NCBI GenBank assembly: GCA_027382625.1
Contig: JAJKFJ010021713.1
Location: 40,078-104,077 of the forward strand
DNA from: Tetmemena sp. SeJ-2015
Taxonomy: Eukaryota > Ciliophora > Spirotrichea > Sporadotrichida > Oxytrichidae
Reading direction: 5' to 3'
Length of the DNA stretch: 64,000 bases
Shown here: one piece after another, positions 24,136 through 34,095 of the stretch
How the letters are laid out: the number at the start of each line of letters is the position of its first letter
How positions within the stretch are numbered: the first letter of the stretch is position 1
The notes under the pieces: generated by a model
What the model saw: only the letters and a program-made list of their open reading frames with translations
Told to the model about the DNA's origin: nothing
Databases searched by the model: none
Made by a program: the position numbers and the translations under genes

Positions 24136-25949
24136 TCATTACATTTAAGTAGTCTCTAGAACAGGATCTACTTCAGCAACAACTGAATTATTAAGTTGCT
24201 GCTGCAAATCTTAGAGAGGCTGTTGCTTAGAAATTAAAATTAATAAGCAGATTGTTAAAAATTTTGATGCTTTGAGTTGAAAGGATTTTTCTAGCTCATC
24301 AAAGAATTCCTACCTGAGGTCACTCCAGATTACTGCCCTACAAATAAACCTATAAATACTCAAATCTATGATATGAATAGCCCATTCTTTTGAAGCGACA
24401 TACTTCTAGGAGATCTTGAAGGTCTCATGTTATTCTTATCAATAGGGATGTCTACCTTCACAAAGATGCCCTTTGAGTTAATAGTCTTGAGGAGGCTTTC
24501 TCTTTCCTTCTCTCTAGCTTACTGAGCAGCTTCCTTCTCAAGTTCTATCCTACTTTTCTTTACAACAACATCATCCATGAATCCCTTTCCATCCTTGCTC
24601 TAAGTGCCTGCATTAAACTTCTTTTGCTTGCTAGCTGTCGAGTTAGCATCATGATTCTCCTTATTTTCAGTGCTGTACTCCACAAAGTTGCGCTTCTTGG
24701 AAGATTAAATCGCAGCCTCTTTCTCGAGCTCTAGCTTACTCTTCTTCTTTACAGCATCTTGCATGAAAGTGCCCTGAGAGCTGAAGCCAGAACAAGCACT
24801 CATTCTGGCAGAGTACACAGACTGATTATCAGGACCTTAATTTGCCTGATTTCCTAACTCTATCTCATAAAATATTGAAGTTTAATTTCAAATTAAACTT
24901 TTGCTACTAGTCTACATGCTAATTCTTTAGTTCCTCTTTCTCAAGCTCTATTCTCTTTCTAGGTTGCTTGGACTCAGACATTAGAGATTGCAGAGAAGGA
25001 ATAGGTAGACTTGGGTTTGACCCTTACCATGCTTCCATATGGCGGGAGATAGAACTTGGTCTGTTCCCTGAGCCCTTGGAGCCGATTGAGAATTGACTCT
25101 GGGAATCTAGCTTTGCCTACTCAAGTCTAGATGGCCTTGACTGCCAGTCTATTCTATCAGTGCCAAATTAAATGGAAACTTAATTGCTGATAAAGTTCTT
25201 CTTCATAGGTCTTAAGTTTCTTTTACATGAAAGTCTCTGGTTTCTGCTCCATCATGCTGAGCATGCCTCCTTCTTCTTAATCGATTTGTTCTGCTTCCTC
25301 TTAGAGCTAAGAAGCATTTTGATTTATCTCTTAAGTGATTGAGGATATTTCCAAGTTTGAAGGATTATCCTCTATCTGCAAGGAATTGTTAGCCTCAGTC
25401 ATATTAGAAGATCTTTTGTTAATAAATGGAAACTCTAATTATTAGGTGGAACATAGAAGCCAAAAAAGAGATTCACTAAGTCTTGTGGAATTGAAAGTCC
25501 ATCAACTTGGATGTGAGCCTCATCTTGAGCCATCTGCTCTTCCACTTGATCATAAAATTTTAACTAATTTGAGAATCAGTTTCTGATGACTGAAAGTTTT
25601 GTCTCTCTTGAAGACAAATCTCGCACTCTTCCAAACTTCCCTCATTTGCATTATCTTGCCCGCAGTTATGTTGAGTAGGTTGAGGAGCCTCAGAGACTCT
25701 TTCGTTTATCTGTTCCTGATCTTCCTTTTCGCACTCTTCTCTGAGCTCTCCAAGGATGTTTGAGGTGTTGAGGATCTCTTGTGATCTGTTAAGAATCGCC
25801 CTCGAAGAGTTGAGGCTTGAGACACTTGATCGGTTAATCAAACTGTCACGAAGATCGGGGTTGTCTGCAAATTTAGCTAGATAGTAAAGCACTCCGCTTC
25901 CAATTCTAGAAAAGAAATCCATTCTTAAAGGTGATTTGATAGACTGCAA
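24136..25949 (-). CDS. Unknown protein with repeated IELEKE motifs
   Basis: Start ATG 25949 (MQSIKSPLRMDFFSRIG) or the internal ATG at 25922. The N-terminal 120 residues are Ser/Asn/Glu-rich and open without any stop. The following blocks are charged and probably disordered, with three related motifs: RKRIELEKEELK (about 24940), KKKSKLELEKEAA (about 24730) and VVKKSRIELEKEAAQQAREK (about 24530), each preceded by a short Gly/Phe/Met stretch such as SSQGTFMQDA or DGKGFMDDV. The last exon (EFFDELEKSFQLKASKF) ends at TGA 24136-24138. No known domain. The repeat pattern suggests a modular linear motif binding a common partner, which is inference. Confidence 0.6.
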
Positions 25950-26299
25950 AAAGCTGTGTGTAAATGTAGATAGAATGATAAACTAACGACTGTTAGAATA
26001 AGAAAGTATATAAAGAAGTAGGGGATCAATTTTATAAGATCTAGGTTTATAAATTGCAAGAAATTTCTACTCTCTTAGTATTAAATATTATAAATTTGAA
26101 TTTAAACCTATAAGCACATATTTTATAGCACATGAGCCTCATTTTATTTCTTCTCAAAGTTACTATAAAAATGAATAAGATAGTTTTCAAAATTATAACG
26201 CCCATCTCTCATACTTAACCATAGGAGGTCTCAAAATTAACTCAAAGATCTTACTTCAAACTGAATACTCAGGTTTTCAAATGATGTCTCCATGGTTCT
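25950..26299. other. Spacer without a gene
   Basis: AT-rich 350 bp between the start of the IELEKE protein gene and the end of the cyclin gene. It presumably carries the promoter of the former. Nothing specific seen. Confidence 0.4.
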
Positions 26300-28008
26300 T
26301 CAAAAAATAATATCCAACGAGAATAGTATTTACGAGAAATTCTCGTTGAAGACATCATCGTACTTAGGCAAGCATTCCTGAAGTTGAGGAGAAAAGACAT
26401 TTTCAAGACGTTTTCCATAGCGGTAGCAGATTTAGCTGAGTCTCTCAGAGATTAAATCTAGTTTTTATTACAATATAACTTAGATCTCATTCATGAACTC
26501 CTCTATGTCAGTGAAAGTGGCTTCTTGACCCTCAAACAAAGACAAAGAGAGCTCGTTCCAAGCAAAGTTAACTGTCCGCATGTCACTCTTTGTAAAGGAA
26601 TACTGATTTTTCTCTTCAGGATTCAAAGAATTGCCACCTATTTGCTTCTCAAGTGGGTGCTAAGTACTTGGAGCAGTCGAAGAGGGTGTAGAAGTAGAGG
26701 ACTGCTTCGCTTTGGAGTACTTTTCTTTCATGTGAAATGAGGCGTAGAGCCCAAAAATTACAGCTGTAGCTGCAATAATTATGCTTTAAATTGGTTGAAA
26801 ATCCTTTTAATTGAAGGTTTCACAGACATCAAAACTACATCAGCTAAGCAAGCCCTCAGGAACTGTGAAGCTATGGACTCGCTAAGATCGATGTATTGCG
26901 TGATTGAAGGGGGGATCTATGTGTTCAGCAACTCTTGAACATAGAATCTCAGAAGTCTGAAGTAGAGCAATAAAAACTCTAGCAGGTGAGGTGCATCTAG
27001 GTTCAAGCCAAGAATTTAAAAGATCTCAGTCTCCTTCTCAAGAAATTATTCAGCCTTGTACTTATCAAAGCACATAAGCATAGATTAAGCTTAAGGCAAC
27101 AATAATGAAAGTTATTGCTCTCTAAGTTTATCTTGGATGCACTAGTTGAGGTCTATTGGAACAACTTCGTAGACTTTAGAAATGATGAAGAGGCAAGTGA
27201 CTCCATTTAGTTGAAGATCATGTGAAGATTAAGGCTTTGTCTGCAGCTAGTAGGCGCGATCAAGCATGTTCAAGGCCATGTAGGGTATAGTTGCATCATG
27301 CCTATCTAGACACTTGAGCACATGGAAAAGCCAGTCGATGAAGTGAGCTCGAAGATATTTAGTAGTGTCAGGGTGCTTTGCAAGGGGATTCTCACACATC
27401 GAAACGTGCTCTCTCTACCTCATATCCTGGAAGTAATCAAACCAGTAGCAGTAAATTGAATGGTAATGTTATCATAATAAGGCACAGTTCAGGTAGTTCT
27501 TTTCCTCAGTCTTTAGAAGATGAGTGCTCAGCATATTTCTAAAGTCTTTTGAGTGCTTGCCATACTTGATTTGAAACTGCTTAGTTGTAGCTCTATCCAT
27601 GAATGACTTTTGGAAGGTGCAAGATCTTTCCCTTTGGCGAATTTACTGGCGATCAGCGGTCATGATAGGGGATCTTACTCTTCTATTTGGTTTGGGGATA
27701 TCTGGGTTGAACTTATATACCCCTCTCACCTGAGGAAGTTCAAGAGCTGCTGGATCTTTAGGCTTTGCTTCATCTTAATCTTCTTGCATCTCTGTGACAT
27801 TTCTTAAGATATATTTCCTCTTCATTTAAATTCACTCTTTAATATAAGTTCTGAGACTGTTTTAGGAAATCTCATTGGAGCTTGCTTAATGAAGCTTTGA
27901 CCCGAGATGAGTCTTGCTCTTTGCCCTTCCAAGTTGATTGTGGAGACTGGTGGTTCTCTCTTCCGAATAATCTCCCTTCTTTTAGTTGATCAAACCTTGA
28001 GGGGACAT
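26300..28008 (-). CDS. Cyclin-domain protein
   Basis: Probable cyclin, the regulatory partner of a cyclin-dependent kinase. Start ATG 28008-28006 (MSPQGLINQKKGDYSEERTT); a basic N-terminal region follows (YKFNPDIPKPNRRVRSPIMT). The cyclin box N-terminal fold is at about 27100-27400: TTKYLRAHFIDWLFHVLKC, IPYMALNMLDRAYYL and LQLNGVTCLFIISKVYEVVP. This matches the (M)RaxLxDWLxxV ... LDRYL ... LQLxGxxxLxIAsKxEE layout. The C-terminal half is less conserved; it ends after ERLSQICYRYGKRLENVFSP and ...FNENFSQILFSLDIIF at TGA 26300-26302. TAA/TAG Gln codons occur inside the box. Subtype (A, B or PHO80-like) cannot be assigned. Confidence 0.75.
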
Positions 28009-28076
28009 TTTTCTTCTTCTGTTCATGAATTACTGAGTGCTTGAGCTTATCTGAGCTTGAATCCCTTCAACTATTT

Positions 28077-28437
28077 GATGAGCAGCAGTCAATTTAATAA
28101 AAAATGCATTAAAAACTCAGAGAAGCAGTAGCGGCTCCTTAGGAAACTTTGGTAGCCTAATTAGTGGAAGCCAGACTGCTTGGCACTTGCAGCAATGCCT
28201 TGGCGTCAAAGATTGCATTGCTTTGTCCACCAAGAGTTGCTGCATTGCTTTAGTAGTACTTATTGAGAGAAGTGGTTGCAATCTAGCCTCCTGCAAATAA
28301 GTTGCAAGGTTGTGAGTAGAATAAAAAAGATTTTTTTTGGATTTAGAACCACCGCTTGGAGTAGTTGAATGGTAGGGACCTGAACCAATCGATTAGGCTT
28401 GAGAATTCATTGGAGCCACAGCTTTCACTGATTGCAT
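28077..28437 (-). CDS. Small unknown protein with one intron
   Basis: Start ATG 28437 (MQSVKAVAPMNSQAQSIGSG). A 59-bp GT-AG intron (28291-28349) separates HSTTPSGG from GQIATTSLNKYYQSNAAT. The product continues ATLGGQSNAIFDAKALLQVP and ends at TGA 28077-28079. About 100 residues, Ser/Thr/Gln/Ala-rich, no recognised family. It lies 68 bp upstream of the cyclin gene on the same strand. Confidence 0.6.
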
Positions 28438-28763
28438 GATGAGTAGAGAATTATGAGGGTGTGTGTGATGGGGATCAAAGAAGGGCTGAATGGAAAATTT
28501 GAGTAGCTAGCGGAAAAAGGATATTAATCAAGATCTTGAAGTTTATTTCAATAATTATATAAATCAAACATATAAGCTTAATATACTCTGTTAGAAGGTG
28601 AACATTTATAAAGAGATGAGTATTTATTTTAGCAATAATTAATCAAAATGTAAATCATCATCTCGAAAGGATACCTCCTTAATTTCAAGTTCTGCTGTCA
28701 CCCTAGATAATTAATTAATTCAAGCCAAATTTAAATAAGTAATCGAGTCTGCTAAAAACAAAA
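28438..28763. other. Divergent spacer
   Basis: AT-rich region between two divergent starts (28437 on -, 28764 on +). It probably holds both promoters. No other feature seen. A second + frame is open across it but shows no recognisable protein. Confidence 0.4.
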
Positions 28764-30812
28764 TGGAGAGATCTTAACCCCTGCCTGCTGATAAATAGAT
28801 AAAGGAAATCATGCCTAAAGCAGGTCTAGTCTATAGTGAAAAAGGCAGCACTAAGCGAGATTCTGTGTAAACCGAAAATACTTCCTCTAAAGTCGGTCAC
28901 TCTATAAAAGCTTGAAGAGATGGAGTAGAATTTGGCCAATCTATAGAAGCAGTGATCTAATCTTATCTTGAGTATTTAATTTTCCTCTTAATTTTTCGAT
29001 TACTCTTTCATTTAGAAAGTTCTGATCATCTCACTAACCTAAATGAATTGAATTTAGCTTAGATAATAAAATTAAATGCAAAAAGTAAGCGTAAAAAGAG
29101 AGATCTTTCCAAAAATTTTAGAATATCTGTTTGAAAAGGAGATATATACAGTAAAATGTCTAGGTTGAGCAACTCACATAGCGATAAACATTTTTCTCTC
29201 TCAATTTATACTCTAAAATTTAGCTCGTGATAAGAAGGCTGAATTTTTCAGCATAAATAAAGAACAAACTCAGTTAACAGTTCTCTCTACTAAGCTCAAG
29301 GCAATTGAGATAATCTTGGAATTTTTAAAGCTCAGGCCAGACATTAAATTAATCGAAATTCAGCAAAACTTAAACGTAGACGCTATACAGAAGCTATTTG
29401 TTGAATCAAATTTAGGAGGAAATATAGAGGAGCTTACTTTTCGTAAATTTATGTGGTATGATGAACGAACAGAAGCCATATCCCAGTTCTTCATGAGAAA
29501 CCAAACTCTAAAGAAACTCTCAATTCTAACAGTCAACGATTGCAACAGAGGTCTGACTCCACTGTTCGAAGCCTTGCAACACAATCGATCTATTTACCAC
29601 TATAAGATTGCAATAAACACCATCGGATAAGAATCAGTTCTATTTTTGATAAATATACTTCATAAGAATCAAAGTATACAGTACCTAGATCTAGGTTTAG
29701 AAAGCGAAGCTAAAGTGCAGTAAGTAGCTCCAACTAAAGGCAAGAATATGAATAAGAAGAATGAAAATTTCGCAGTTAGAGTACTTGAAAATATTCAGAA
29801 GAAAGGGACTGCATCAAACCTAAAGACCTTGAAGCTAGGTGGTTGTGATATTGCAAAGGTGGGTGTAAAATATCTCAGTTAAATTTTGCTTCCTCGAGAT
29901 TTGCAGGATTCAAAAGGACTTTGTAAAGAACTTAAGCTCTAAACTCTAGATTTATCCAACAATAAGCTATAAGTCGATTCTATGTTAGAGCTATGTAAAA
30001 GTCTTAAATACAATTTATATTTAGAGAGTTTAGATCTTTCTTAAAATCTTTTGGATGAAAAATGTGCTAGACTTTTTTCAGAGGTCTTAAAATCGAATCA
30101 GATTCTTAAAAGCTTAAGATTAGACAACAATTCACTGCACTAAAATGGTGCAAGAATATTAGTGGAGGGTCTTAGGAATAACCAAACACTTACATCTCTA
30201 TCAATTTGCAATAACTTTATTAAGGATGAGGGTTGTGAATCTTTTAGTCTGCTTTTGAGCAAACGCTAATGTAAATTGGAAATATTAGAAATAAGAGACA
30301 ACTTTATTCGAGAGAGAGGGGCAATTAGTTTACTAGCCATTCTTGACTACAGAGAAACAAAAAGTAGAGCAAATCCTAATCAGAGGGGCTTATTTCCAGA
30401 AGAGTCCTACTAAAAATAAATGCTGCAAGAAAATGACTAAAATCCTGAAGAGAAGTATATGATGTAGTAGGAGGAAGAATAAGAATCTTAAATAAGAAAA
30501 AGGGATTCGAAAAGAAAAGATAAAAAGGACAAGAAAAATAAGAAAAGCAAGAAGAAGAGTAAATCTAAAACTCTTGATGAATCAAAATAAAGATAAAGTC
30601 TCAGTAAAGACTCAAATTTATAAGGCAAGGAAAATATTTCAAGCTAGAATGGAGACGATGAAGATGGCTTGAGTGATATACTAGGAAAAAATTATTCTTT
30701 GAAATTACTTGACGTTAGTAAAAATGACATAAAAAGTTTGGCCAGAGAATTTAGTTTCATTGCAGCTCATAGAGGCTACAAGATAAAAGTCATTGCTAAT
30801 GACTTAAGATGA
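28764..30812 (+). CDS. Leucine-rich repeat protein (RNase-inhibitor type)
   Basis: Candidate start ATG 28764 (MERSQPLPADKQIKEIMPKA). Two intron-like GT/AG breaks precede the repeat region. From about 29316 repeats of the LRR_RI type follow: EELTFRKFMWYDE, NLKTLKLGGCDIAKVGVKYL, LQTLDLSNNKLQVDSMLEL, LESLDLSQNLLDEKCARLF, LKSLRLDNNSLHQNGARIL, LTSLSICNNFIKDEGCESF and LEILEIRDNFIRERGAISLL. A very basic Lys/Ser/Glu-rich linker (KRKDKKDKKNKKSKKKSKSK, about 30500) is followed by one last repeat (YSLKLLDVSKNDIKSLAREF) and the TGA at 30810-30812. The repeat type resembles NLRC3/RanGAP-like ciliate proteins and acts as a protein-binding scaffold; the partner is unknown. The gene converges on the VHS-GAT gene, 119 bp away. 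Confidence 0.82.
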
Positions 30813-30931
30813 AATACTTTATTTTTGTAAAAAAGATTGTATCTTATCTATTTTTCTTGAAACTTTAATTTTAGTTTAATGCTAATTTAAATTACTGAGT
30901 AATTCACAAATCTTCTGTTTTCAAAAGAAGC

Positions 30932-33900
30932 TCAAAATGCAAAGAGATCGTTAGGATCGTTATTGTTGTTGCTTGAGTTTTGTTGATGAGCATCAGTCTA
31001 TTGATTTTGAGAGAAGCCTACACTAAAGTCCCCTCCAGCGAACAAAATTTTCTCCTTTAAACTATGATTATGTATTTTAGACAAGTCAAACTGCTGATCA
31101 TTGCTTTGATGTTGTTGCTCCTACCCGAACGCGAACTGGTTATTCACATTTACAGTAACATCAGCGGAAGTGGTATTTGAAGGTCCGAAATCAAAGCCTG
31201 CTCCAGAGAATAAGTCATCTTAAGCCTAGTTACCAAAGAACACATTTGCTCCTTGATTTTAGAAGGCATCATGCTGTTACTACTGCTGCTGCTGCTGCTA
31301 CTGCATAACTGGAGGCTAAAATACAAGATCAGGTTAGATATGAGTTTGCTATTGCATTTGGATAGGTGCTGCTTGATGCTAGATAGAGTTGCTTGGACTT
31401 TAGAAGGTATCAAACGCAGAGTTGTGTTGCTACTGAGGCTTAGTCTCTTGTAGATTCCATTAATTTAAAATTAATGGAATCTTTCAAATTCATATTTGAG
31501 AACCCGTCAAGAATGTTTTACATTTGAGGTTGCTGAGGTGGTTAATTTGGTGGCATTTAAAATGTTTGCTGCTACTATTACTGCTGCTGCTAAATAGGTG
31601 CTACAAATTATTACTCAATCTTAGGTGGAGCAAACTACTGCTATTAGATATGTTGCTGCTGCTGTTGTTATTGTTGCTACTGTTACTGCTATTACTACTA
31701 TTATTAAGCTCTCTGCTATTGCTAGTACTATTCGATTTGAATAGGGTTGTAGTTGAGGTCATATTTAGGTTTTTCAGAGGCTCTATCTCTAATTTTAGAG
31801 TCTGCAATATTGAATAGATCGGCAAATTCTTTAGATCCCGTGTCTTCTTCTTTCTTCACAGGCTGGACATAACCTCCAAAGTTGATACCGTCTTTCTTAA
31901 AAGAATCAAGCACCTTTTAATCCACTTGAGGAGCAACACTCGCTCCGAAAATTTAGCTGAAGTTTTGATTTTATTGTCCCATTCCGCCCATGCCATTCAT
32001 TCCATTCATACCTCCCATTCCTGGATTCATGAAACCCATGCCTTGCATGTTCAGATTGGTGCCAAATTGACCCATGCCAGGGTTCATCATACCTCCACCC
32101 ATTCCAGTCATGAATTGATTATAACCTGCTCCTGGCATTCCCATACCCATACCAGGCATATTAGTTCCGAACTAATTACCCATAGCTCCTCCCATTCCTG
32201 GCATATTAAAAGCGAATGACCTCTAAATTTAATAGCCTTATTAATTTGAAGTTTAGTTCCAAACTATCCTTAGCCTTAGCCCATTTACGGCTGTTGTTAT
32301 TTTGAACTGTTGGTCATATCAGTCATCCCTTTCATAATAGAGTTAAGTTGACTGACTATATCATTTTTCTATTATTACTGCATAACTGGAGGTTATTGAA
32401 CGGGAGCTTGCATTTAAGGCATCTATGCGTTCATTCCCATATTCATTCCTGCTCCCATCATATTTTGCTGCTGCTGCTGAGGAATTTGTTATTACTAAAC
32501 AGTCCCGAACTACTGTTTCTAAACAGTACCGAATTGCTGTTGCTATTACATGTTTTACTGCATTGGAGGAATGTTCTAGGGTACTGAGCTGCCTCCCATC
32601 ATATCAAAAAGATCCTCAACTGGCTTACTCTGCTATTATTGAACTTGAGGCTATGGCTTTGGCTGCTAAGGGACCTACTACTACTGCTATGGCCTCTATG
32701 GTTACACCTGTTGTTACTACTGTTACTACTATTGCTGTTGTTGCTGCTCTCTGATCTTTCTCTGTTGCTTCACTTCGGGTTTTTCATAGACAGTTCCTGG
32801 AACGAGGGCAGTTTACTACATGCTTTCTCCTGGAATGAAAGCTTCTGGCTTCTTTCTATTCTTTAGCTTCTCATAGCGCCCAAAGGTCTTATGCAAATCA
32901 TCATTCACCAAGAGACAGACTTTCATCATCTCCTCATCTGTCAGAGTGGCTAGAAGTTCGAAGAGCTTAGGTTCCATCTCTTTCAAAGCTTTGACTAAAT
33001 CATTGATGGGGTTATCTTCCTCGGACACGTCTGCTGGAGTTGCAGAGTCCAGCATCATGTTAGTCAGGTTGATATTTCCTTTCACTAAATTCATGTCATT
33101 CAGGAGCTTTGCATATTTGGAGGACACTTAAAAATGCTTATACTATGATATTAAGATAACTTTAGCTGAGGAAGATGTCTTGCTTTGAGAGCTTGAAGAA
33201 GAAGATTATTGCGAAGAGCTGCCGGTTGGTCGCCTCTATTGTGTTTGAGTCTTAGTTTCCTCTCCTCTTGCTAGTGGAGCTACTTGAGCGTCTGGAACAT
33301 ATTCAGGGAAGGCAATATCTCTGCGCTTCAGGGCTTAATACACCTCGGAGAAAAGAGGAAGGATGTCATTATCTTTTTCAAACCTGATTCCCCATTTTTA
33401 GATCAGGGCTAGAATTCTATCACAGAGCTATAATTTAAGTTTAAGTAATTTTAAGAAAGATATCTTCGTATAACAGATTGCATCGTAAATTCGATTATAC
33501 CTGATGCTATATCTAAATTTGGAATTAACTAACTTACCACTGGAGGAAAATTCTTTTGATTCAAAAATACAACCAGCGCATTCATAAACTCCTTAGTCGC
33601 AACTTAGATGTGGAGTGGATTCCCGCATTGAACCATAGACTTATCTAAGATCTCCAGAGTTAGAGCGACTACTTTGGGCTCTTTTGTTGCCAAGCGCTTC
33701 TTGAACTATGCTACTGCCAATTTAGCTCTAAACAGTCGAGTTAGCATGATTAATCTTTGTGAGTAGATAATTTATAGACTAGGATCTTATTTCAAAAAAT
33801 CATGCTCATCCTTTTTGGATCGTCTCATCATACTTACGTGTCGGCCTTAGAGTTGATCTCTTAGATAACTTGGGCATTTAAACTTTGGTCTGGACGACTC

Positions 33901-33956
33901 AGCTCGTTGCTAGTTGCTTAATCGATGAGCAGTTAAACTCTTGCGTTTTGTTACAT
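30932..33956 (-). CDS. VHS-GAT domain protein, TOM1/ESCRT-0-like
   Basis: Probable adaptor sorting ubiquitinated membrane cargo at endosomes. Start ATG 33956-33954, with TAG as residue 2's codon partner (MQQNARVQLLIDQATSNEL). The VHS domain spans about 33300-33956: IDQATSNELSRPDQSLNAQ, a GT-AG intron, RLATKEPKVVALTLEILDKS, MVQCGNPLHIQVATKEFM and a PEYVPDAQ end. The GAT domain follows (32816-33127): YAKLLNDMNLVKGNINLTNM ... LLATLTDEEMMKVCLLVNDD. The C-terminal half is low complexity: poly-Q near 32700, an Asn/Met/Gly-rich tract at 31971-32159 (GMGMPGAGYNQF, MGGMNGMNGMGG), Q18 at 31653-31706, Q9 near 31290, ending ...NDPNDLFAF at TGA 30932-30934. The DLF-type tail could bind clathrin (inference). 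Order and length suit TOM1-like proteins, apart from the unusually long Q/N/M/G tail. Confidence 0.85.
31452..31482. repeat. 31-bp near-perfect palindrome
   Basis: AGATTCCATTAATTT is followed almost at once by its reverse complement AATTAATGGAATCT. It falls in the low-complexity part of the VHS-GAT locus near a break in reading frame, so it may lie at or in an unresolved IES. Confidence 0.6.
31653..31706 (-). repeat. Poly-glutamine run of 18 codons
   Basis: Read on the minus strand these are 18 Gln codons in a row: 4 CAA, 5 CAG, 5 TAA and 4 TAG. This is direct internal evidence that UAA and UAG mean glutamine here. Confidence 0.85.
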
Positions 33957-34095
33957 TTTTAAATTCACTTCAAATATTAAATTATTATTCATGCCACCTC
34001 TTCAATTCTTTTATAGCTTGATATACACATGCATTTATAATATTTAATCCTTGGAAATAGATTTAATAGTTTCTTACTCATTCTCCTAACTTCTA

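Noticed and set aside
31524..31817. Leucine-rich 97-aa plus-strand ORF
   Set aside because: The Leu run is the complement of the minus-strand poly-Gln tract.
31926..32219. His/Ser-rich plus-strand ORF
   Set aside because: Antisense of the Met/Gly-rich repeat of the VHS-GAT protein.
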